From Clostridium sp. DL-VIII (lineage in GTDB: Bacteria > Bacillota > Clostridia > Clostridiales > Clostridiaceae): a DNA stretch of 64,000 nt. The position numbers and the translations under genes were made by a program. Positions 55,128-63,546 of the stretch are shown here, one piece after another. Each line of letters opens with the position of its first letter. Within the stretch, counting starts at the first letter, position 1. The stretch is taken from contig NZ_CM001240.1 in NCBI RefSeq assembly GCF_000230835.1, forward strand, positions 1-64,000, given 5' to 3'. The notes under the pieces are model-generated. The model did not search any database, had not been told where the DNA came from, and saw nothing but the letters and a program-made list of their open reading frames with translations.

Positions 55128-56075
55128 ATGAAGTATGGACACAAGCATAATCGAAACAAAAATAAAAACAATAAAAAAGCTAAAATTACTATTTTATTTA
55201 TTATTATTTCTATATTAGCTATAATAACTGGCACTATAATAACGCAAAGATTTTCAGCAAATACAAAAGCTGCCCAAGCACTTGGATCTGATAAAAATAC
55301 TGCGTCTGGATCAGATAGCAATCAAAGTAAAAATGGAACGGATAGTAATTCACTTACAACTGAAAGTAATTCTGAAGTAGAAGATGCTGCCTTTGTAGAA
55401 AAGTACTTAAATCAACAAATGAAGGGTCAAATGCCTGATGGAGCCGATGGTAAAAAAGTTGTTTATTTAACTTTTGATGATGGCCCATCAGAAACAGTTA
55501 CTCCTCAAATATTAGATGTTCTTAAAGCAGAGAATGTACATGCAACCTTCTTTCTTATAGGAAAATATATAGATAAAGATCAATCGAGCAAAGATCTAGT
55601 AAAAAGAGAATTTGATGAAGGTAATGCAATAGGTAATCACACTTATTCACATGATTATAATTATCTATATCCAAATGGAAAAGTAAATTTAGATAATTGT
55701 ATGTCTGACTTTGAAAAGACAAATCAATCTCTGAAAAGTATTTTAGGAGAGGATTTTTTACCAAGGGCTGTTAGATTCCCTGGTGGACAAATGACATGGG
55801 ATAAGAAGGATCCTTCAGGGGCAAAAGCCATGGATAATGCATTACATGACAAAGATATGCATCAAATTGATTGGAATGCATTATCTGGAGATGCAGAAGG
55901 GGCACCTAAAAATGCAGATCAATTGACACAAGAGCTCATAAAAACCGTGGCAGGCAGACAAAAAGCTATAATATTAATGCATGACACTTATGGCAAGGAA
56001 GAAACAGCAAAGGCCTTACCTGGAATAATAGACTATTTAAAAGGACAAGGATATGAGTTTAAGATTATAAAGTAA
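55128..56075 (+). CDS. Membrane-anchored polysaccharide deacetylase
   Basis: 315 residues with a basic N-terminus, one membrane helix (about 20-40) and a Ser/Asn-rich linker. The NodB domain has VYLTFDDGPSETVTP (catalytic and metal Asp), GNHTYSHDYNYL (metal His), RFPGG and IILMHDTYG. It probably removes N-acetyl groups from peptidoglycan or another wall glycan, which gives lysozyme resistance and fits its position after two murein hydrolases. Confidence 0.9.
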   Translation: MKYGHKHNRNKNKNNKKAKITILFIIISILAIITGTIITQRFSANTKAAQALGSDKNTASGSDSNQSKNGTDSNSLTTESNSEVEDAAFVEKYLNQQMKGQMPDGADGKKVVYLTFDDGPSETVTPQILDVLKAENVHATFFLIGKYIDKDQSSKDLVKREFDEGNAIGNHTYSHDYNYLYPNGKVNLDNCMSDFEKTNQSLKSILGEDFLPRAVRFPGGQMTWDKKDPSGAKAMDNALHDKDMHQIDWNALSGDAEGAPKNADQLTQELIKTVAGRQKAIILMHDTYGKEETAKALPGIIDYLKGQGYEFKIIK

Positions 56076-56094
56076 TGTTAAACATCTGAAATAA

Positions 56095-56227
56095 AATAAC
56101 AAGTCCAAAGCTAGCATAAGCATTTTCATTGTACAAGGAAGAAAGGTTTCATCATAACGTACTTATTGTAATGAAACTATTTAATCTCCCTATGATTAAA
56201 AATATTCTGGCAGATGGACTTGTTATT
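56095..56227. other. Nested inverted repeat between convergent genes
   Basis: AATAACAAGTCCA (56095-56107) is the perfect complement of 56215-56227, 107 bases away. Inside is a second pair GTTTCAT/ATGAAAC (56146-56152, 56171-56177). A T-run follows on the plus strand. This could be the terminator for both convergent genes in an elaborate form, or a remnant palindromic element. A similar left-arm sequence recurs at about 57130-57160. Confidence 0.5.
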
Positions 56228-56236
56228 TTTTTATTC

Positions 56237-57088
56237 TTAAAATGGATATACGTAGGCAGCATCAGGATTTGGATCTTTTTCTATTTGCTCAGCAACTATA
56301 ATTGGATCTACTTCAGCTCCAGAAGTTTCAGTTTTAATTTTCCCCTTCACTTTTACCCAGGTACCATTATCATATGCTCCAAGCTTATTACTATCACATT
56401 CAATTCCTGCAACTTGCAGATCTGCTGCACAACATACCATCATAAATCTGCCTAGTATAAAGTTGTTTTCTTTTAAATCTAAATCTTTGCCTTTATATAC
56501 GAAGCCTGACATTTCTATTTCTTTGTCTTTATATTTATCAGGATTTCCTAGAATTTCATCAAGAGAAGTCACAAAATTTTTTATATTTATTTGTATAACA
56601 TTATCTTTAATATCCAGCTTATTTTTATCAACTTTTCCTTCCCCATCACTTTCAACTTTTCCACTATATAATTCATAATCTGAGTTATCAGAAATTAAGT
56701 TACTCTTAAAATCAGTATTTTGAATTGAAGAGTTGTTTGAACTTGCAGCAGAATCAGTACTTGTGGCTGCATTAGAGTTTGTGTTTGCATCACTTGCTGC
56801 AACTGCTGAGTTTGCACTAGTATTTTGCATAAAGAATATCATTATTAACGGAATTATAAAAGTTATATAATTTTTAAGCTTGATTTTCTTTTTCTTATTA
56901 CGACCACTGTCTGTAATTAAAAATAACGCGATTATAAACATTGATATCATTCCAAAGATTGCAAATGGGATCATTCTTGGGTGTACATACAGTATTATTT
57001 CATTATCCTTAATAATCTTAAAGTAAAATACCGAAAAGCCAAGTAATATTAGTATCTTAATAATTATATCTAGATTTAATTTTTTCAC
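56237..57088 (-). CDS. TIGR03943/DUF1980 family protein, copy 1
   Basis: About 283 residues from a GTG at 57088, nine bases after GGAG; the paralogue begins MKKLN at the same place. Two or three membrane segments in the first 110 residues, a Ser/Asn-rich linker, and a C-terminal domain with ILGRFMMVCCAADLQVAGIECD and WVKVKGKI. The B. subtilis counterpart, YcgQ, is encoded with the permease YcgR in the Zur (zinc) regulon. Here too it follows a permease gene. Confidence 0.85.
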   Translation of the reverse strand: MKKLNLDIIIKILILLGFSVFYFKIIKDNEIILYVHPRMIPFAIFGMISMFIIALFLITDSGRNKKKKIKLKNYITFIIPLIMIFFMQNTSANSAVAASDANTNSNAATSTDSAASSNNSSIQNTDFKSNLISDNSDYELYSGKVESDGEGKVDKNKLDIKDNVIQINIKNFVTSLDEILGNPDKYKDKEIEMSGFVYKGKDLDLKENNFILGRFMMVCCAADLQVAGIECDSNKLGAYDNGTWVKVKGKIKTETSGAEVDPIIVAEQIEKDPNPDAAYVYPF

Positions 57089-57109
57089 ATTATTCATCTC
57101 CAAATTAAT

Positions 57110-57184
57110 GTTAAGGCACATAAAAATAAATAATAAGTCCAAAAAGCTGCCATGGATATTTTCTATTTATTTAATTGTGCCTAA
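57110..57184. other. Inverted repeat between the permease and TIGR03943 genes
   Basis: TTAAGGCACA with ATAAATA on the left matches TATTTAT with TTGTGCCTAA on the right. The equivalent gap in the second operon is only 34 bp and lacks it, so the repeat is an insertion or a lineage-specific regulatory hairpin. Confidence 0.5.
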
Positions 57185-57227
57185 GGCATCTTATAATAAA
57201 ATATACTTATACTCAATTCTTAATATT

Positions 57228-58841
57228 CTACAATAATCTAAAATTAATGAGAATAATAAATGATACAACGAGAATCGCAAATATTAATTTAAGTACAAAC
57301 TTCTTTTTAAAGCTGCCAAAAAGCATTATTGTATTTTTAACGTCCAGCATAGGCCCAACTACTAAAAACCCCATTATAGAATTCATTGAAAACTGCTTTA
57401 AAAAGCCTTTAGCAATAAATGCATCAGAGGTTGAACAAACTGAGAGTAAAAAAGCTAAAAGCATCATTAATAAAAGTGAAATCCTGTTATCCTTAGGAAT
57501 AAACATATTATTATTTATGGATACTGTAATTTGAAAGATGCTAGATAAAAATGTACCAATAATCATAAATTTACCTATGTTAAAAAACTCATCTCCTGCA
57601 TGAATAAATACTGCTTTTATCTTATCTAACTTTTTGCCGGAAGAAACAGCGCTATCATCGCAAAAACCGCAGTTGCAGTTAATTATTGTATCATCACTTT
57701 TTAAAATATTCTCATCTTTCTTTGTCCAAAACTGCATAATTAAGCCCACTAAAATAGAAATTACTATTCCAGCAGTTATCCTTGAAATCACTATACTTTT
57801 AGTGCCTTCAAAAGCATACATAGTTGAGATAATTGCTATTGGATTTACTATTGGTGCTGCCAGCATAAAAGTAACTCCTGCCGCTAATGGTATTTTCTTT
57901 TTAATAAGACCTTTAACAACTGGTATTGTTCCACAATCACATATTGGAAATAATAAGCCTGCCAAAGCTGCAACTATACATGACAAAAAAATATTTTTAG
58001 GGAATATTTTAATAAAGGTCTCTCTAGATATACAAATTTGTATGATTGCAGATACAAAACTTCCTACTAAAATAAAAGGAAGGCCTTGTATTAATATGCT
58101 TATAAATACAGTGTAAAATTTTTTGAATTCATCTAAATATTCATTCTGTGTATTAGTATCAGACATTGATGCAGTAACTAAAAAGATAAATATAAACATT
58201 AATAAACTTACATAAAATAATGTTTTTAAATAGAAACCTTGCTGCTGATTAATTTCTATATATTCCTCTTGAAAAAGCTCTTTTATGTTTAATAATGAAG
58301 AATGCTCCAGGAGGCGAGCTGTTTCATTAATGTTTCTAATTTCCTTTTGAATATTTTTAAATTCTTTTTTATTTAACTTATCAACATTATTTAAAACTAT
58401 AGTATCACTATTAAAAATAAGAGGAACTAACATACCTCTCATATTTCTAAGAAATATAGAAAACTTTTTAACATCAATAACTGTTACTATATCATCAATT
58501 CTACATAACTTACTTATGCTTTTATCCTTAAATGTATCAATAACAGCATTTGAATTTTTCATACCATTTACTTCTATGAATATTCTGTCAGGAGAATGCT
58601 GCTTTATGATATTTTTTATATAATCTGCAGTAATATCATCATTTCCATCATTTTTTATTACAGTAACCTTATTTTTGCTTTTTGAGTTATTAAGGTCAGT
58701 ATTTATTTCACATCGTCCGAATTCATCTTGAATAATAACAATAGTTTCATTTTTTAGTTCATCACCTTTAAGCATAGAATTTATAAAATTTGTTTTTCCA
58801 GATTCAAGAAAGCCCATTATTATTTCAACTTTTATATTCAT
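57228..58841 (-). CDS. Fusion of CobW/G3E-like GTPase and DUF318 permease, copy 1
   Basis: 537 residues. The N-terminal 170 resemble COG0523 GTPases: P-loop MGFLESGKTNFINSML, VIIQDEFGRCEI (switch), IEVNGMKNSN and LNNVDKL (base recognition). The hallmark CxCC metal motif and the CobW C-terminal domain are missing. A membrane part with about eight helices follows: PICDCGTIPVVKGLIKKK, MLAAPIVNPIAI and CSTSDAFIAKGFL are DUF318 (YcgR/ArsP-like) hallmarks. A loop with NCNCGFC may bind metal. Likely role: metal-linked membrane transport, inferred from the YcgR/YciC Zur regulon. Confidence 0.85.
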   Translation of the reverse strand: MNIKVEIIMGFLESGKTNFINSMLKGDELKNETIVIIQDEFGRCEINTDLNNSKSKNKVTVIKNDGNDDITADYIKNIIKQHSPDRIFIEVNGMKNSNAVIDTFKDKSISKLCRIDDIVTVIDVKKFSIFLRNMRGMLVPLIFNSDTIVLNNVDKLNKKEFKNIQKEIRNINETARLLEHSSLLNIKELFQEEYIEINQQQGFYLKTLFYVSLLMFIFIFLVTASMSDTNTQNEYLDEFKKFYTVFISILIQGLPFILVGSFVSAIIQICISRETFIKIFPKNIFLSCIVAALAGLLFPICDCGTIPVVKGLIKKKIPLAAGVTFMLAAPIVNPIAIISTMYAFEGTKSIVISRITAGIVISILVGLIMQFWTKKDENILKSDDTIINCNCGFCDDSAVSSGKKLDKIKAVFIHAGDEFFNIGKFMIIGTFLSSIFQITVSINNNMFIPKDNRISLLLMMLLAFLLSVCSTSDAFIAKGFLKQFSMNSIMGFLVVGPMLDVKNTIMLFGSFKKKFVLKLIFAILVVSFIILINFRLL

Positions 58842-59182
58842 AATTTACCTCAAAACATACTTTAAATAGATTTATACCTTTAAATATTTATGTTGCAATT
58901 AAAAACTTACAATGTGCAATTGGCAATTATCGAATTTACTTTAATTTTGATATCCCTCCTTATCACGATGAATGTGGATTTTCTTAAATTCAATATATTA
59001 TGTGTGAGACATTCTAACAAAACATATTTACATAATAATATTTTATATCTATGCTGCATTGGTGATTATTATGATTCAATAAATTAAAGTAACATTTTTT
59101 TCTCACTCCATTCTGATAAACCCATTGATATAACTAAGTTTTAAAATCAAGAATTTTTATATTTTCAAAGACATAAATAAAG
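58842..59182. other. Spacer between the duplicated operons
   Basis: No gene. It should hold the promoter of the copy 1 operon. TTGCAATT and CAATTGGCAATT motifs recur near 58890-58930, a possible operator, but they do not match a known Zur box. Confidence 0.35.
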
Positions 59183-59237
59183 GGTGCCGTATACTTCCTC
59201 TCACTAGATACGTGAGGGCATGTACACAGCACCCTAT
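59183..59237 (-). terminator. Terminator of the copy 2 operon
   Basis: AGGGTGC (59183-59189) pairs with GCACCCT (59231-59237), with inner CCTCTCAC/GTGAGGG. A T-rich tail follows on the minus strand, about 45 bp beyond the stop. Confidence 0.75.
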
Positions 59238-59279
59238 AAAATAGAGATTTGAATCATAGTATATGATCCCATATGTTTT

Positions 59280-60053
59280 TTAAAATGGATATAAATATGA
59301 AGTATAAGGATTAGGATCTTTTTCTATACTTTCTACTACTATGACTGGCTCTGCTTCATAGTTAACAGTTTCGGTCTTAATTTTCCCCTTTACTTTTACC
59401 CAGGTGTCACTATCATACGTTTGCAGGTTATTGCTATCACATTTAATTCCTTTAACTTGTAAATCAGCTGCACAACACGCCATTACAAATCGGCCTATTA
59501 TAAATTCATTAGCTTTTAACGTTGTATCCTTATAGACAAAACCCGTTATTTCTATTTCCTGTCCTTCGTATTTATCTGAATCTTCTATAAGCTTATCAAT
59601 TGAATTTAGAAAATTATCAGCACTCACTTCAATAACATTATCATTTCTAGATAGCCCATCCTGTCCACCATTTTCCTTCTGTGAGTCAGAAGAATTAATA
59701 TTATCATAAGCTAAGTTAGAGGCATTTAATATTTCATTTGAATTTGTATTTATTTCATTAGCTTTTATTGAAGAATCTGCATTAGCATTTTGCATGAAAA
59801 ATATCATAATCAATGGAATTACAAAAATTATATAATTCTTAAGTCTCATTTTCCTTTTTTTCATATGATGTCTATCAGTAATTAAAAATATTGCAACTAT
59901 AAACATTGCTATCATTCCAAAAATTGAAAATGGAATAATTCTTGGATGTACATATCTCAGTATTTCATCATCTTTAATAATCTTAAAGTAAAATATGGAG
60001 AAGCACACCAATATTAGTATTTTAATAATTATGTCCGCATTTAATTTTTTCAT
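59280..60053 (-). CDS. TIGR03943/DUF1980 family protein, copy 2
   Basis: 257 residues, clearly homologous to copy 1 at both ends (MKKLNADIIIKILILVCF, and GRFVMACCAADLQVKGIKCD). The linker between membrane and C-terminal domains is shorter. GAAAGAGG lies before the ATG. It follows the permease fusion gene by 34 bp and is surely co-transcribed with it. Confidence 0.85.
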   Translation of the reverse strand: MKKLNADIIIKILILVCFSIFYFKIIKDDEILRYVHPRIIPFSIFGMIAMFIVAIFLITDRHHMKKRKMRLKNYIIFVIPLIMIFFMQNANADSSIKANEINTNSNEILNASNLAYDNINSSDSQKENGGQDGLSRNDNVIEVSADNFLNSIDKLIEDSDKYEGQEIEITGFVYKDTTLKANEFIIGRFVMACCAADLQVKGIKCDSNNLQTYDSDTWVKVKGKIKTETVNYEAEPVIVVESIEKDPNPYTSYLYPF

Positions 60054-60087
60054 ATGCTGCCTCTTTCATTTAGTTTATTGAGTATGT

Positions 60088-61689
60088 CTAAGCTAATTTA
60101 CAATTAATCAGAACACTAAACGACACCACAAAAATAATAAATATTAACTTTAATACAAATTTCTTTTTAAAACTTCCAAAGAGCATAATCATATTTTTAA
60201 TATCTAACATAGGTCCAACTACTAAAAATCCCATTATAGAGTTTATGGAAAATACTTTTAGAAAGCCTTTAGCAACAAAGGCATCTGAAGTTGAACAAAC
60301 TGACAGTAAGAAAGATAATAAAATCATTATTATAAGCGAAATTCTGCTATCATTTGTAATATACATATTATCATTTATAAGTTGCAGGCTTTGAAAAATA
60401 CTAGATAAAAAAGTACCAATAATCATGAATTTGCCTATATTGAAAAACTCGTCTCCTGCATGAATAAACACTGCTTTAACCTTTTGAAATTTGTTTTTTG
60501 GGTAATCATAGTCATCATTACAAAAGCCACAGTCACACTTAGCTATGTCTACATCACTTTTTAAAATCTCTTCATCCTTTTTTGTAATAAGCTGCATAAT
60601 CAATCCTACTAAAATTGCAATTACTATTCCTGTAGCTATTCGGTAAATAACTACAGCTTTCATTCCTGGAAAGGCATATATAGTTGCAATAATTGCTATT
60701 GGATTTACAATTGGTGCTGCTAACATAAAAGTAATTCCTGCTGCTATAGGAATCTTCTTCTTCATAAGGCCTTTAACTATAGGGATTGTCCCACAATCGC
60801 ATATGGGAAATAGTAAGCCTGAAAAAGCTGCAATAATACAAGATAAAATGATATTCTTAGAAAATATTTTAATAAAAGTATCTCTAGATATACAAATCTG
60901 TATTATTGAAGATACAAAGCTTCCAATAAGAATGAATGGAAGTCCTTGAATCAATATACTTATAAACACATCATAAAACCTTTTGAATTTATCAAAATAT
61001 GCACCAGATATTTTAACATTTAATACTGTTAGTGTAAAAAAGATAAATAAGAGCATTCCAAGACCTACATATATAATGGCATTAGAAAATAAAAGTTCAT
61101 TTCTTTTTATTTCCTCATATTCCTCTTTGTCTAAGTTTTCACCGTTTATTGCAGCAACATGCTTCATAATATTGGCTGTCTCATTAATATTTTCAATCTC
61201 ATTTTGTATATTTGAAAATTCCTTCTTCTCCAGCTGATCTGCATTATTTAAAATTATAGTTTCACTATTAAAAATATTAGTGCTGATTATACTTCCCATA
61301 TTTTTAAGATACATAATAAAGCTTGTTGCATCAATTACATTTATTATATCAGTAACCTTGCATATTTTTTTAAGCCCTCTGTTATTAAAAAGATTAATTA
61401 TGTTACTGGAATCCTTCATGCCATTTGCTTCAATAAAAATTCTATTTGGAGCATGTTTGCTTATAATTTCTTTTATGAAATCTCCATTAATTCCTTTATC
61501 ACTATCACTTTTAATTACTATAATTTGATTTTGATTATTCAAATCATCTTTTATTTCACAATCCCCAAATTCGTCCTGGATAACAACAATGATTTCACCC
61601 TGTAATTTTTCTTCTTGTAACATAGAATTTATAAAACTCGTTTTTCCAGAGCCAAGAAATCCACTGACTATTTTTATCTTTATTTTCAT
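60088..61689 (-). CDS. Fusion of CobW/G3E-like GTPase and DUF318 permease, copy 2
   Basis: 533 residues with the same layout as copy 1. The P-loop here is the more classical SGFLGSGKTSFINSML; switch VVIQDEFGDCEI; base-recognition LNNADQL. No CxCC motif. Permease hallmarks PICDCGTIPIVKGLMKKK and CSTSDAFVAKGFL are conserved, as is the Cys-rich loop KCDCGFC. First gene of its operon. The conserved P-loop suggests the GTPase still binds nucleotide and may gate or charge the permease; that is inference. Confidence 0.87.
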   Translation of the reverse strand: MKIKIKIVSGFLGSGKTSFINSMLQEEKLQGEIIVVIQDEFGDCEIKDDLNNQNQIIVIKSDSDKGINGDFIKEIISKHAPNRIFIEANGMKDSSNIINLFNNRGLKKICKVTDIINVIDATSFIMYLKNMGSIISTNIFNSETIILNNADQLEKKEFSNIQNEIENINETANIMKHVAAINGENLDKEEYEEIKRNELLFSNAIIYVGLGMLLFIFFTLTVLNVKISGAYFDKFKRFYDVFISILIQGLPFILIGSFVSSIIQICISRDTFIKIFSKNIILSCIIAAFSGLLFPICDCGTIPIVKGLMKKKIPIAAGITFMLAAPIVNPIAIIATIYAFPGMKAVVIYRIATGIVIAILVGLIMQLITKKDEEILKSDVDIAKCDCGFCNDDYDYPKNKFQKVKAVFIHAGDEFFNIGKFMIIGTFLSSIFQSLQLINDNMYITNDSRISLIIMILLSFLLSVCSTSDAFVAKGFLKVFSINSIMGFLVVGPMLDIKNMIMLFGSFKKKFVLKLIFIIFVVSFSVLINCKLA

Positions 61690-61776
61690 ACTTCACCTCA
61701 ACAAAGTCTATTCAAATTATTGATGGCTCTCTTTAATTTAAATGTTAAAACTTAGTCTGCATTAAAATTTTCAAAT

Positions 61777-63156
61777 CTAATTAGATTTGAGTTCATCAAT
61801 ATGAATTGTAGTATACTCATCATCCTCAAGGGCTTTAGTTATTTTTTGCAGTGGTGAACTTTCATCATAGGTTACATTAAGTTTATTGTTGTTAGTATTA
61901 AAATCTACATATTTAAGTTCAACAAATGGATGATAATAAAAACTATGAAGTATATCAGGGTTTTCATCTTTTAGTCCACTAATTATAGATGAAGGATCTG
62001 AATCATGTACATATCCTAAAGGTGTTGGAACAAATAAGTTAGTGTCATTTAAATTATATATATTGGTATTATCTGTACCATTAAAAGGTTCATATACAAA
62101 TTGGAAGTAATCTGCAATTACTTTCTTTTGAAGTTCAGTATCTAAATAATGCGGACTCTCATAATAAGAAATAGGAATATTTAAGGCACTTGCGGTGTCA
62201 ATCCCTTTTTCAATTACACTACGCGTTTCCGCCTCTGTATCATTTACATCCTTCGCCAATTCTTCACCAATTCCACTTATCTCATTGCCATGCTGATGAG
62301 TGTAGCCATGAAGTCCTATTTCGCCACCTTTATTGATAAAATAATCTAAAAGATCAACAAAACCTACATTTGTTATGTTGTTATTTGTTAACAAATCATT
62401 ATCAATATTATCAGCTGGCGATACAAATCTAGGAATCCAGCTAACATGAAATTTCATTCCTTGAGAATATAAGAGATTAGCCATTAACTTTATTTTTGCT
62501 TGGTTTTTATCTATTGCATAATTGCCGCCACAGCCGAAGTCTTCTAATCTGATTAAGGCAACTTTGTCACTATAAGATGTTGGCTCTTCATTAGGTGCTT
62601 TAACATTATTATCAAGTAAACTGATACTATTATTTTTAAAATCAAAAACAGCAATTAAATTAAATAGTTTTTCTATATCTGAAATTGAAATATAATTAGT
62701 ATCATCCTTATTTATTAAATTACCTCGAAGATAGCCTGTATTAGAATTTTTAATATAGGAATTTTGAGTTAGAGAAATTTTATTATCATTGTTGTATAAT
62801 GATATTTTGTTATCTGAAGTGTCAAGCGTATAGTTTAATTTGCTGCAAATAAAACTAAGAGGGATGTAGTATCTTTGTGCCTTAAGCAGCATAGGAACAT
62901 CTGTAATGTTAGTTTCGTTTAAAATATTTAAGGTTACATTATTAACCTCGCTTATAGGCTCATCATCAAATTTAAGCTTTGGAGTATATACTGATTTAAA
63001 GCCATTATCTGGAAGCGAACTGGCATAAACCATATTATTTATTATAGTTGGATCTTTACTAAAAAACTTATAGTAAAAAATAGAATGAAAAAACATAAAT
63101 ATAGATAATATCATTGTTAAAATAGCGAAAGTCAATGCTTTCCTTTTCTTTTGCAT
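61777..63156 (-). CDS. DUF2334 polysaccharide-deacetylase-like membrane protein
   Basis: 459 residues: an N-terminal membrane anchor (about 10-30), a copper-amine-oxidase-like N-terminal fold (about 85-185, with LLKAQRYYIPLSFICSKLNY) and a DUF2334 domain with VALIRLEDFGCGG, GLHGYTHQHGNE and HSFYYHPF. These are deacetylase-type metal motifs. It may act on a cell-surface glycan. The last codons overlap the palindrome TCAAATCTAATTAGATTTGA, a possible short terminator. It is divergent from the metal-binding lipoprotein gene. Confidence 0.85.
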   Translation of the reverse strand: MQKKRKALTFAILTMILSIFMFFHSIFYYKFFSKDPTIINNMVYASSLPDNGFKSVYTPKLKFDDEPISEVNNVTLNILNETNITDVPMLLKAQRYYIPLSFICSKLNYTLDTSDNKISLYNNDNKISLTQNSYIKNSNTGYLRGNLINKDDTNYISISDIEKLFNLIAVFDFKNNSISLLDNNVKAPNEEPTSYSDKVALIRLEDFGCGGNYAIDKNQAKIKLMANLLYSQGMKFHVSWIPRFVSPADNIDNDLLTNNNITNVGFVDLLDYFINKGGEIGLHGYTHQHGNEISGIGEELAKDVNDTEAETRSVIEKGIDTASALNIPISYYESPHYLDTELQKKVIADYFQFVYEPFNGTDNTNIYNLNDTNLFVPTPLGYVHDSDPSSIISGLKDENPDILHSFYYHPFVELKYVDFNTNNNKLNVTYDESSPLQKITKALEDDEYTTIHIDELKSN

Positions 63157-63463
63157 AATTTTAATCTCTCCTTTTATGTATGAAATATAATTCCAAATAC
63201 ATATTATATTACAACTTTGTTACAGTTATTTGTCACAAAGGTTTTATACTTTCCTAGTTTTACCTTATTTCAATAAAAATAGTTTATTGCTAATTTTTCC
63301 ATCGAAATACTTCTGCGAGGTATATAGCTTCACTTCTGCTGCTAAACCTCTTACAAATTAATTTATACAACAAAATATGAAGTTTGTCTCTATTTTTTTA
63401 TTATTCTATAAATATATATAATAAAATTTCCTAAGCTCCATTATAAATAATATTTTTAAAAGT
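63157..63463. other. Divergent intergenic region with a candidate operator
   Basis: No gene. AACTTTGT (63213-63220) and ACAAAGGTT (63235-63243) form an inverted repeat about 60 bp before the DUF2334 start, a possible regulator site. The remainder is AT-rich. Confidence 0.4.
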
Positions 63464-63464
63464 C

Positions 63465-63530
63465 TTGACAAATAAAACTTAGAGGATTAAGGTAAATGTA
63501 AATGCAAACAATATGCATTTACATTTTTTT
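63465..63530 (+). promoter_or_regulatory. Promoter plus hairpin (operator or attenuator) before the ZnuA-like gene
   Basis: TTGACA at 63465-63470 with a weak -10 (TAAGGT) 17 bp later. Over the likely start point lies a perfect 12-bp inverted repeat AAATGTAAATGC / GCATTTACATTT (63494-63505, 63515-63526), immediately followed by T. It precedes the ribosome site. It could be a metal-regulator operator or a transcription attenuator. Confidence 0.5.
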
Positions 63531-63546
63531 TATAGGTGGTGCAAGA

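Noticed and set aside
58842..59182. Bacillus-type Zur box before the GTPase-permease operon
   Set aside because: No match to TCGTAATnATTACGA could be found by eye, so zinc control is left as inference from family context.
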